A stretch of 6,743 nt of DNA from Bacteroidota bacterium (GCA_023429265.1 JAEYVS010000097.1:1-6743); one strand, 5' to 3'; positions 1 to 6,355 are shown, counted from the stretch's first letter. Translations and numbers: made by a program. The notes: generated by a model not told the origin, from the letters alone.

Positions 1-157
1 ACCTGAGGTGAACAGGCAGCTCGAAAATATAGACAGGTATGAGCAGGATATGACCGGTGTGGAAACCAAATCCGAAGAGGAAAGAAGCACAATGCAGAAG
101 TCAGCGAAATATGAGAATTATAATATAAGGAAGGGTAAGGAAGAGGAAGATGAGTAG
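1..157 (+). CDS. 3' end of an upstream gene, product unknown (partial)
   Basis: An open frame runs from base 2 to a TAG stop at 155-157 and gives the last 51 residues of a protein whose start lies outside the window. The tail is strongly hydrophilic. It has alternating acidic and basic residues, an Asn/Tyr-rich patch (YENYNIRKGK) and ends in EEEDE. No Cys, Trp or hydrophobic stretch is present, so it is probably a solvent-exposed or disordered C-terminus. The family cannot be recognised from this piece. The coding call rests on the open frame running to a stop that is closely followed by a hairpin and a strong terminator in the same orientation. It is therefore separated from the 951-aa gene downstream and is unlikely to be in the same operon. 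Confidence 0.6.
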   Translation, partial: PEVNRQLENIDRYEQDMTGVETKSEEERSTMQKSAKYENYNIRKGKEEEDE

Positions 158-178
158 ATGCTGATATGAATTCAGCAT
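158..178 (+). repeat. Inverted repeat (hairpin) directly after the stop codon
   Basis: Perfect 7-bp arms, ATGCTGA at 158-164 and TCAGCAT at 172-178, flank a 7-nt loop and begin at the base after the TAG stop at 155-157. There is no T-run behind it, so it is not an intrinsic terminator by itself. It could stabilise the 3' end of the upstream transcript ahead of the terminator at 211-247. Confidence 0.5.
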
Positions 179-210
179 GACATAAGATTTTATCCATTTA
201 TTCTCTACTT

Positions 211-247
211 AAAGAGAGCCGTGCACCGGGGCAAGGCTCTCTTTTTT
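211..247 (+). terminator. Rho-independent terminator of the upstream gene
   Basis: A perfect 10-bp inverted repeat, AAAGAGAGCC (211-220) and GGCTCTCTTT (235-244), runs into a T-run at 242-247. Within the 14-nt loop, TGC (222-224) can pair with GCA (231-233), extending the stem beyond one G/A mismatch. It lies 54 nt after the stop of the partial gene at 1-157 and should end that transcript. The A-run on the left arm (AAA, with AC-TT before it) gives little support for bidirectional use. Confidence 0.88.
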
Positions 248-309
248 ATTGTGATAAGAGCAGATTTCATATGATTTATAAATTAATTCTGTTTACGCCT
301 TAGGGCGTT

Positions 310-347
310 GTTCTTTTGCCTTGATGCAAAAGAACCAAAAAATCAAG
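310..347. repeat. Perfect 10-bp hairpin with a loop that can pair downstream
   Basis: GTTCTTTTGC (310-319) and GCAAAAGAAC (326-335) form a perfect inverted repeat around the 6-nt loop CTTGAT (320-325). The loop is exactly complementary to ATCAAG at 342-347, six bases past the stem, so a pseudoknot-like or alternative pairing is possible. A full 6-bp pairing with no linker would be strained, so the two pairings may be mutually exclusive. I recall near-identical motifs scattered through Bacteroidota intergenic regions. The role is unknown. Confidence 0.7.
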
Positions 348-391
348 CCTTAATAAAAATCTGTTTAATTTCACGTGTTCTTCGCTCGGAT

Positions 392-489
392 CACCGCTAA
401 AGCGGGACAGGGAAAAAACTCGCTCCATATTAAAATTAGGATTTTACATAGAGTATATGGGTTGGAGTTCAAACCACCGCTAAAGTGGG
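392..489. repeat. Diverged 15-bp direct repeat containing CACCGCTAAAG
   Basis: CACCGCTAAAGCGGG at 392-406 recurs as CACCGCTAAAGTGGG at 475-489, a 14 of 15 match spaced 83 bp apart. The first copy contains the small palindrome CCGCT/AGCGG. In the second copy the C-to-T change breaks that palindrome, but the copy is embedded in a longer inverted repeat (468-495). The two copies suggest an intergenic element that has duplicated and drifted. Confidence 0.55.
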
Positions 490-508
490 TTTGAATCACT
501 ATGTGATT
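468..508. repeat. Two adjoining inverted repeats
   Basis: TTCAAACCAC (468-477) pairs with GTGGGTTTGAA (485-495) with one bulged base and a 7-nt loop. Immediately after, AATCAC (494-499) pairs with GTGATT (503-508) across a 3-nt loop. The two share bases 494-495. There is no trailing T-run, so neither is a clear terminator. Confidence 0.5.
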
Positions 509-548
509 TCAGGGTTACTTTGGTAGATTTGACAACTCACCCTTTATT

Positions 549-593
549 CCCTCCGTCGGAGGGGATGTTTACCGTAACCTCGCCTGCTGCAGG
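549..593. repeat. Two short GC-rich hairpins
   Basis: CCCTCC (549-554) pairs with GGAGGG (558-563) around the 3-nt loop GTC. CCTGC (583-587) pairs with GCAGG (589-593) around a single T, so that the latter is effectively a palindromic site. These stand out against the AT-rich surroundings. Function unknown. Confidence 0.45.
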
Positions 594-611
594 GTATTAT
601 ATGTGGATGAC

Positions 612-640
612 TTGATAATAAAGTTTTAAACTTATACATT
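612..640 (+). promoter_or_regulatory. Weak candidate promoter for the 951/569-aa operon, with internal palindrome
   Basis: TTGATA (612-617) and TACATT (635-640) are separated by 17 bases and resemble -35/-10 boxes (5 of 6 and 4 of 6 to the E. coli consensus). Transcription would start near 647, leaving a leader of about 100 nt. The spacer contains the inverted repeat AAGTTT/AAACTT (621-626, 628-633), a plausible place for a regulator to bind. I looked for the Bacteroidota TAnnTTTG box close upstream of the gene and did not find a good one. The call is based on position and weak motif matches only. Confidence 0.25.
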
Positions 641-680
641 AATTTTCGAAGAAGTAATTTTTTGGGCAAGAGGAGTAAAT

Positions 681-727
681 CCAGAATTTCAGTTCTGGTT
701 TCCTAATTTAATTTTAAAAATTAAATT
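681..727 (+). repeat. Leader hairpin plus 23-bp AT palindrome ahead of the 951-aa gene
   Basis: CCAGAA (681-686) and TTCTGG (693-698) form a 6-bp hairpin. It is followed by a perfect AT-only palindrome with 11-bp arms, AATTTAATTTT (705-715) and AAAATTAAATT (717-727), around one A. The palindrome ends 18 nt before the ATG at 746, so it would sit in the leader of the message. It could be an operator, a structured leader that affects ribosome access, or simply low-complexity AT sequence. No T-run after a GC stem is present, so I do not call a terminator. Confidence 0.45.
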
Positions 728-745
728 GTGCGATAGCATAAGCCC

Positions 746-3601
746 ATGAATTACGAATTATTCAATCCTTCAAATCCGTGCAATCCTATACTTCCTCTGA
801 ACACGGTAAAAAATTCAATCAATTTTTTTAAGATCAATGTATTCGAGGTCAGCCTTGACAGGTCAATCTATGAAGATGATGGAATAATAGATTGGCTGCC
901 CGGGGGTGACTATAGCTTTACTGAACGCGTAAAGCTTGGCATACCGCTTACAGATCTTTTCCCTGCTTTGAGGGAGAGATTACGAACAAAGTTTATAAAA
1001 GGACCGCTTCCTTTGCCAATTAGGGTGGGTATAGAGGGCACTTTCATTCCATCGGAAAAAGACCATTCGCCGATCAAGAAAATAACAGATGTATTCCTTT
1101 ATGCCGATGATATTAAGAAGGGGAAAATAAAACTCGGCAGTATAGAAATAAATGTGAAGGAGTTATTAGATGGTATAAAGAAGAATGGTTCTGTCTTTTA
1201 TAAACATAAAGATAAGCTCTACAAGATACAGACACCGCCGCAAAGTATCACAGTGAATTTAAAGGGGATTAAAAATAGTGGTTCGATAACCGCAGGTGAT
1301 ATTACACTTTCAGATGAGCAATCGAAACTACTGGCATCGCGAGGTCATATATATATAAAATACAAAGGAAGTGAAATAAAGTTCACAGGGGGATCGAATG
1401 CTTCCGAGGGGATCGGTACTTTTAACTTTACACCGGGAATGAGTTTTCTTATACCATCTACATTGAGTGATAAAGATTTCTTCGAAATATTAAGTGCTCT
1501 AATATTCGATCCGCGTTCCGGACTCAGTGGTATGGGTGAGCCGCACCCCGTCTTTAACCCCGAGGCATTTAATGACGAACAATATTTCAAGGTATTCAAT
1601 GAATTTAAAAAGGATGAAAGATATTCTTCGTACCGTGGATTTACTCCCGGCGGTGATTATGCTGGAAAGGCAAAATTACCGAGCTATGAGATAGGGTTAT
1701 ATACATCATTTGAACAGGAATGGGAGTTAAAGGGATATTCACGGGGGGCATTGCTGAACTCAATTACCCTATCGCCCAGGGAAGAAGTTACGGTAGAGGT
1801 ATTTACTTTTGACCGTTTGAAATTGGAAAACGAAAAGGAATTTACCACTGAATTTGAGAAGAACCTTGAAATATCGAGCCTCTCCAGGGCATCTTCTGAA
1901 ATTTCCAGGGAACTGACAACGACCACGGACAGCAATACAGATATAGGACTCGGGATACCTCTACCAATCGAAGGGGTACCTGTGAATATAGACGTAAACG
2001 CCGGAGTCTCTAATAATGTGAAGGAGGGAATACAATCCACAATAGAGCGTATAAACGAAGCAACGGTAAGCACATCGGAAAAATTTAAATCGACAACAAG
2101 GGTAAAAGTGGTCCAGTCGAGGGAAACAGGAGAGGAGAAACGGGTAATAAGAAAAATAGTTAATCCAAATAATTCCCGTACGCTAACATTAAATTATTTT
2201 GAGGTTCTGGAAACATATAAAGTCACCACCTCCCTCAAAGATACCAAAAAGCTTTGCATACTGGTAGATAATCCTGACTTTGGAGCATTCGATGTGGATA
2301 TGATCATGGCGTATGAGGACAGGCTTCAAAAGGCGCTTTTGAGCCAGCTTTATATAGGCGGATTCGAGGCAGCAAAAAAGCTTGCGGCTCAGAGATGGTT
2401 CGACAGAAGGTCGGAAATAAAAACAGAAATAGAAAATGTAATAGCGGGCAATAATACCGGCGGAAATCCTTCGCCTGTGCCTCCATTAGTGCGAACTGCC
2501 AAAACTCTGGCAGAGAAACTGGATACATTGATAAAAGCAGATCTAATGAAGGCGGCGGGAGTCCTCTCGGCTCATTATGATCCTTTTAAGCCGAAAGAGG
2601 AAAAGCCGTCACGAAAAGATGTATCAAATGCCGAGGATACATTGGGGTTAGTTAATTTCTGGATCAAAATGAAAATATCATCACCGGGTATAGAGAGTAA
2701 AGCTCTTGAATTTATCGATGGTATGAACAGGAATCACACGAATGATGATGTAGTAAGGCTTCTTGAGTCTTTCCTTACGGGGATGGATGATGAATGGTTA
2801 ACTGTCCTGAAGATGGTCGCAATAAATCTTGTTTCAATCCAGTTATCCGCATTACTAGTGATACCCTTTCCGCTATTAATGCCGCTGCTATTTGAGTTTG
2901 CTTTGATCAGCAATGATAATGGCTTGCCCGGTTTGATAGATAAAGCAAAATCGGAATTAAAGAACTTCGATATATTAAACGGGACGGCGGTATCACAGCA
3001 GGCAGCGGATAGTTCCGGTGAAAGCGGTATAGTACCTATCGCGCCGCCGCAGTTATTCTCACTAGAGGAGCTTGCGATGGCAAATGCGGAATTCGAGAAG
3101 CTGGTACTGCACCTGGAGGCGAACAGGGTCTATTATATAAATAAGATCTTATTGCATGAGGATTCATCAGAGCGCTTTGTGAGACTGCAGCTGAAAGGTA
3201 TTGCGGGATTTGTAGAAAACAGGATACTTGGATTCATAGGTAATAAAACGGCTTTTCCACTGCGTATGGAGTCCCTGGATAAATACTCAAGAGATAAAAT
3301 AGAGAAGCAGGTAGCGGCATTTTCGCCTGAGAAGAATGAAAAAATAAACGGTATAGATACGAAAAAAATAGAGCCACGCGAAGAGATAATATCCCTGCCT
3401 ACGAACGGAATGCACATCGATTCGATACTCGGACAATGCGAGTCGCTGGAACCATACCTGCTGGAAAGACAGGAGATAGAGAAGCAGATGGCAAAGGCTC
3501 AGGCAGATATTGCTGTGGAAAAAGCGGTTCAGCAGAAAGAAGAAACAAAAAGGCTTTCCGAGAGGATCAAACAGGGACAGCTCGATAACCCATTAAACTA
3601 A
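746..3601 (+). CDS. Large uncharacterised protein (951 aa) with Thr/Ser-rich core, hydrophobic segment and C-terminal coiled coil
   Basis: I cannot assign a named family or function. No signal peptide is visible. Residues 1-310 are mixed and probably beta-rich, beginning with an Asn-Pro-rich stretch (NPSNPCNP). Residues 313-495 form the most distinctive part. It opens with EQEWELKGYSRG and SPREEVTVEVFTFDR, continues through a Thr/Ser/Gly-rich section (about 380-450, with TTTTD at 391-395 and a run of IGLGIPLPIEG), and closes with NPNNSRTLTLNYFEVL (473-488). YEDRLQKALL (523-532) begins a helical region. Residues 690-722 are strongly hydrophobic, with no charge until Glu717. Later motifs are LHLEANRVYY (788-797), GFVENRILGFIGN (821-833) and SLPTNGMHIDSILGQC (883-898). 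Residues 904-943 look like a charged coiled coil. I recall similar motif strings in other large hypothetical bacterial proteins, but cannot name them. ATG 746 is the first start after an in-frame TAG at 734 and has no Shine-Dalgarno sequence. The 569-aa gene follows after 2 nt, so the two products probably act together. Confidence 0.9.
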   Translation: MNYELFNPSNPCNPILPLNTVKNSINFFKINVFEVSLDRSIYEDDGIIDWLPGGDYSFTERVKLGIPLTDLFPALRERLRTKFIKGPLPLPIRVGIEGTFIPSEKDHSPIKKITDVFLYADDIKKGKIKLGSIEINVKELLDGIKKNGSVFYKHKDKLYKIQTPPQSITVNLKGIKNSGSITAGDITLSDEQSKLLASRGHIYIKYKGSEIKFTGGSNASEGIGTFNFTPGMSFLIPSTLSDKDFFEILSALIFDPRSGLSGMGEPHPVFNPEAFNDEQYFKVFNEFKKDERYSSYRGFTPGGDYAGKAKLPSYEIGLYTSFEQEWELKGYSRGALLNSITLSPREEVTVEVFTFDRLKLENEKEFTTEFEKNLEISSLSRASSEISRELTTTTDSNTDIGLGIPLPIEGVPVNIDVNAGVSNNVKEGIQSTIERINEATVSTSEKFKSTTRVKVVQSRETGEEKRVIRKIVNPNNSRTLTLNYFEVLETYKVTTSLKDTKKLCILVDNPDFGAFDVDMIMAYEDRLQKALLSQLYIGGFEAAKKLAAQRWFDRRSEIKTEIENVIAGNNTGGNPSPVPPLVRTAKTLAEKLDTLIKADLMKAAGVLSAHYDPFKPKEEKPSRKDVSNAEDTLGLVNFWIKMKISSPGIESKALEFIDGMNRNHTNDDVVRLLESFLTGMDDEWLTVLKMVAINLVSIQLSALLVIPFPLLMPLLFEFALISNDNGLPGLIDKAKSELKNFDILNGTAVSQQAADSSGESGIVPIAPPQLFSLEELAMANAEFEKLVLHLEANRVYYINKILLHEDSSERFVRLQLKGIAGFVENRILGFIGNKTAFPLRMESLDKYSRDKIEKQVAAFSPEKNEKINGIDTKKIEPREEIISLPTNGMHIDSILGQCESLEPYLLERQEIEKQMAKAQADIAVEKAVQQKEETKRLSERIKQGQLDNPLN

Positions 3602-3603
3602 TT

Positions 3604-5313
3604 ATGGCAGATATAAGAGACGGTTCAGTAAATGATCAGGCGCTGAGAGAGATATTAGTCATTGAGGGCTCGGGTCAGTTTTTTGATATAAGACATCCTG
3701 AATCATTTTCAAGTGACACCGAATTTATTTATGTATTTCCGCAAAGTATTGAGGGAACTAGCATTACTGTTCAACAAATAATCGACGCTAATTTTGATAA
3801 TAATCTGACTTCGATTAAGACGGGTGAGGTTATTAGTAATTTTTCAGATAAATGCATTTTATCCATTCAGGACAACAAGTATGTATTGCTCACTCAACAT
3901 GAAGTAAAGAAGTCGGTTTCATTACCGGTAGAAGAAATAACTCTTACAGTAGATGAATATTCCAAAACTTTGAATTCCATTCTTCATACTCTAGAAGAAT
4001 TGCGCCATTATATTAATATAAAAAATAAACTACATCAGGAAGCTGTTCAAGATGCTGTAGATATAGTTCAAACTAAAAGAATTGACTTTACTGATACGAA
4101 GAATCAGCAAGTTGACGTGACTGGAATTTTTATAGCCGTTGCAATTTCTATTTTCTTTGAAGCCGGAATAGCTGTTGCATTTGCATCTTCTGTAGCAAAG
4201 ACCGCTTCAGGCGCAACTAGCGCAATTACTAAGAAATTATCATCCTTGAAGGGTTTTAAAATAGGTCTGGATTTTATATTTAGAGTAATTGGACGATCAT
4301 CAAGTAACAGTCCAACAGCTGCTATAGAGCTGGCAAAGAAAAATATTGCTGCGGCGAGAGCAGAACTTAGGAAGTTAAATGATTTGGAAGATGATGCATT
4401 GCGATTAATAAAAAGATTGCCTGCTACCAAAGCGGGTCAAAGAATATTTAATCAGGAACTTTCTAAAATAAAATCAGAACGTTCAAGAAGTACCCCATTA
4501 TTATTACAAATAAAAAAAGAGGCCGATTTTGTAGAAGCTTCCGAAAAAGAATTACGGTCAGAATTATCTAAAATTGGGAAAAAGAGAATAGACGATAGTA
4601 TTGAAATGTTTGGAGGAACCAAAGAATCTCTTTCAAAATCTGTTAATCTAAAAGGTATTGCTAAGGATACTACAAATGCAACTGCTTCTCGTATAAAGAA
4701 AACTAATTCAGATCCATCTATAGTTCCTCTTGATATATATTACAAATCAGAAATACAAAATTATTTTAAAGATGAGCTTTCTCTGGTAGAGGAATATATT
4801 TTGATTGTGAAAAAAATGCTATATAGTTTAAGTTTTCCAATCACTGACAGGACAATAGAAACGCAGAACAAAATTATTGAATTATTAAATCTTTTTTCAT
4901 TGCAAAGATCACTGGAGATATATGAATCTGAATATGGTATTGAATCATTTAACCAGACATTAGCTAAAGATATCCAAACCAAAGAATATGAATTTATTAT
5001 TTGGACACTTTATTTATTTAATAAAATTCATCCAAAAATCCGTAATGCTCTCTTATTGCACTTAGCTGCATCACGTGGATTTCAACCATCACCTAAATTA
5101 ATCAACGAACAAATTATACCTAACTTAGATTTGAGCGATGACTTTAAGGAATACTTGTTGAAAAGGTTTTCGATAGATAACGTAAGATTATTAATTGATG
5201 AAATCAAGAAGACTATGTCAATCTTTCAAAACTCAATAAACGAGATAAATGATGGATTCATTGAAAATGAGAGTGAAAGATATAAAGTTAATATAATAGT
5301 TAAAAGTAACTAG
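3604..5313 (+). CDS. Uncharacterised helical protein (569 aa) with one central hydrophobic segment, partner of the 951-aa gene
   Basis: No family is recognised. Residues 1-105 look like a small mixed alpha/beta domain. Residues 115-160 are helical (TLEELRHYINIKNKLHQEA). Residues 172-198 are hydrophobic and rich in small residues (GIFIAVAISIFFEAGIAVAF) with one charge, Glu186, near the middle. They are followed by a Ser/Ala/Thr/Lys stretch. Residues 240-330 are Lys/Glu/Ala-rich and predicted coiled coil. Residues 390-569 are again mostly helical. There is no signal peptide or lipobox and no Cys-rich or catalytic motif. A long-helix protein with one central hydrophobic hairpin-like segment could be membrane-inserting, a scaffold, or an alpha-type pore former; none of these is shown. 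The ATG lies 2 nt after the TAA of the 951-aa gene with no Shine-Dalgarno sequence, so it is probably translationally coupled. GC content is low, 61 of 240 bases at 4801-5040, well below the middle of its partner gene and ypdA. Confidence 0.9.
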   Translation: MADIRDGSVNDQALREILVIEGSGQFFDIRHPESFSSDTEFIYVFPQSIEGTSITVQQIIDANFDNNLTSIKTGEVISNFSDKCILSIQDNKYVLLTQHEVKKSVSLPVEEITLTVDEYSKTLNSILHTLEELRHYINIKNKLHQEAVQDAVDIVQTKRIDFTDTKNQQVDVTGIFIAVAISIFFEAGIAVAFASSVAKTASGATSAITKKLSSLKGFKIGLDFIFRVIGRSSSNSPTAAIELAKKNIAAARAELRKLNDLEDDALRLIKRLPATKAGQRIFNQELSKIKSERSRSTPLLLQIKKEADFVEASEKELRSELSKIGKKRIDDSIEMFGGTKESLSKSVNLKGIAKDTTNATASRIKKTNSDPSIVPLDIYYKSEIQNYFKDELSLVEEYILIVKKMLYSLSFPITDRTIETQNKIIELLNLFSLQRSLEIYESEYGIESFNQTLAKDIQTKEYEFIIWTLYLFNKIHPKIRNALLLHLAASRGFQPSPKLINEQIIPNLDLSDDFKEYLLKRFSIDNVRLLIDEIKKTMSIFQNSINEINDGFIENESERYKVNIIVKSN

Positions 5314-5317
5314 TTTA

Positions 5318-6355
5318 TCAGGCATTCAACTTTAACATTATCTCCTTCATTATCCTCTCTCCGTGTTCGATGGAGTTTTCGATGAAGAGCTTATCGGTTT
5401 CCATGCCGCCGAGGATGACGCCGGCGTAGAAGATACCCGGTTTGCTTGATTCGAGTGTGTCGCGGTTGTAGACCGGCTGACCGTCTTTGATTTCCAATCC
5501 AACTTTCTCAAGGAATGTATAATCGGGTTTATAGCCTGTCATAGCGAAGACGAAATCATTCGGGATGGTGAGTTTTCCTTCCGGTGTATTAATGTCGAGT
5601 TCGGTTTCGCGTATCCCGGAGACTGTTGAATTGAAGTATGCTTTTATCGAGCCTTCTTTGATCCGGTTCTCTATGTCGGGGCGCACCCAGTATTTTACCC
5701 CGGCTTTAAGCTCCGGCTCGCGGATTATCATTGTCACATTGGCACCCGCGCGGTAAGTTTCTAGAGCAACATCCACGGCAGAGTTGCCACCGCCTATTAC
5801 AGCGACGTTTTGATAAGCGTAAGGATGGGCTTCGGTAAAGTAGTGCATTACCTTCGGAAGGTCTTCACCCGGGACATTCAACATAACTGCCTCGTCATAG
5901 AAGCCGGTCGAGATGATGATGTATTTTGCAAAGTATTTAGAATTATTTGTTTTTACCAGGTAGCCTTCTGAAAGTTCGAGAGACTTCATCATTTTGAAAG
6001 TGTCATCACCCAGTTTAATTGTTTCTCCTTCTTCGGCTGTCACGTGCCGGATAGAGCTGATATTCTCAACAGTTTCGTAAGTATGGATATTGAGCTCGAA
6101 TGAGTGCGCGACACGGCGGTAATATTCGAGGGCTTCACGGCGGTTAGGTTTCATTCCGTGTGATACGAAGGGCACTCCACCGAGTTCCAGTCTCTCCGAC
6201 GTGGAGAAAAATGTCATATTGGTAGGGTAATGGAAAATGGAGTTTACAATACAGCCCTTCTCGATTACAAGGTGTGAAAGATTGTTTTTCTTAGCTTCAA
6301 TCGCGCAGGCGAGCCCTATGGGACCCGCGCCGATTATGATGACGTCATATTTCAC
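5318..6355 (-). CDS. ypdA: YpdA/Bdr-family FAD- and NADPH-dependent bacillithiol disulfide reductase
   Basis: YpdA reduces oxidised bacillithiol disulfide in the cytoplasm with NADPH, supporting BrxA/BrxB de-bacillithiolation. The 345-aa protein aligns by eye from end to end with S. aureus YpdA (about 328 aa). It has an N-terminal FAD-binding GAGPIG (residues 9-14), the family block PTNMTFFSTSERLELGGVPF (44-63), KPNRREALEYYR (69-80), an STG turn (149-151), VPGEDLPKVMHYFTEAHPY (161-179), the NADPH-binding GGGNSA (188-193), FAMTGYKPDY (270-279) and a C-terminal AGVILGG (311-317). There is a roughly 15-residue insertion near 104-130. The Cys14 reported as needed in the S. aureus enzyme is Ile13 here; the only cysteines are Cys17 and Cys35. 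There is no CxxC, as in the rest of the family. The start must be GTG at 6353-6355, because an in-frame TAA lies immediately before it. The gene overlaps pyk by 11 nt, so it is probably co-transcribed and coupled. In Chlorobi-type bacteria the substrate may be N-methyl-bacillithiol. Confidence 0.9.
   Translation of the reverse strand: MKYDVIIIGAGPIGLACAIEAKKNNLSHLVIEKGCIVNSIFHYPTNMTFFSTSERLELGGVPFVSHGMKPNRREALEYYRRVAHSFELNIHTYETVENISSIRHVTAEEGETIKLGDDTFKMMKSLELSEGYLVKTNNSKYFAKYIIISTGFYDEAVMLNVPGEDLPKVMHYFTEAHPYAYQNVAVIGGGNSAVDVALETYRAGANVTMIIREPELKAGVKYWVRPDIENRIKEGSIKAYFNSTVSGIRETELDINTPEGKLTIPNDFVFAMTGYKPDYTFLEKVGLEIKDGQPVYNRDTLESSKPGIFYAGVILGGMETDKLFIENSIEHGERIMKEIMLKLNA

Larger units (their letters stand above)
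248..745. other. Gene-free intergenic region rich in short repeats
   Basis: About 500 bases with no credible gene on either strand. The only plus-strand ATG frames found on reading are about 10 codons or shorter, for example a 9-codon frame at 324-353. The stretch holds a series of short inverted repeats, each listed separately, a diverged 15-bp direct repeat, and a weak promoter candidate near the 3' side. The block from about 301 to 435 resembles an intergenic element I remember from many Bacteroidota genomes: the GTTCTTTTGC/GCAAAAGAAC hairpin, then CTTCGCTCGG, then CCGCTAAAGCGGG, then an ACTCGCTCC motif. That resemblance is recollection, not a search result. Confidence 0.6.

Noticed and set aside
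324..353. Nine-codon ATG frame in the intergenic repeat
   Set aside because: It is made entirely of the hairpin element and is too short to support as a gene.
529..534. Exact TTGACA as a -35 box
   Set aside because: Nothing resembling a -10 box occurs 16-18 bases downstream; that position falls in the GC-rich hairpin at 549-563.
669..680. AGGAG at 671-675 as a ribosome binding site
   Set aside because: No start codon follows at 5-12 nt, and the ATG used is about 70 nt away.
746..800. CAATCC/AAATCC triplicate at the gene start as a DNA repeat
   Set aside because: Explained by the Asn-Pro codons of the NPSNPCNP stretch, and not regular in spacing beyond that.
1347..1357. AT dinucleotide run as a phase-variable tract
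   Set aside because: Only about five units, in frame inside the coding region and coding for ordinary residues; too short to support slippage.
1345..3417. Minus-strand open frames at 1345-1599, 1684-2073, 2304-2528 and 3133-3417
   Set aside because: They lie wholly inside the 951-aa gene, have composition typical of reverse-complement translation and show no recognisable motif.
3410..3430. LPTNG near the C-terminus of the 951-aa protein as a sortase signal
   Set aside because: It is LPTNG, not LPxTG. About 60 residues including a coiled coil follow it rather than a hydrophobic helix and basic tail, and the likely host is Gram-negative.
4104..4982. Minus-strand open frames at 4104-4430 and 4761-4982
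   Set aside because: They are shadows inside the 569-aa gene with no motifs or plausible initiation signals.
5565..5756. Plus-strand 63-codon frame opposite ypdA
   Set aside because: It is antisense to a clearly conserved enzyme and has no independent support.
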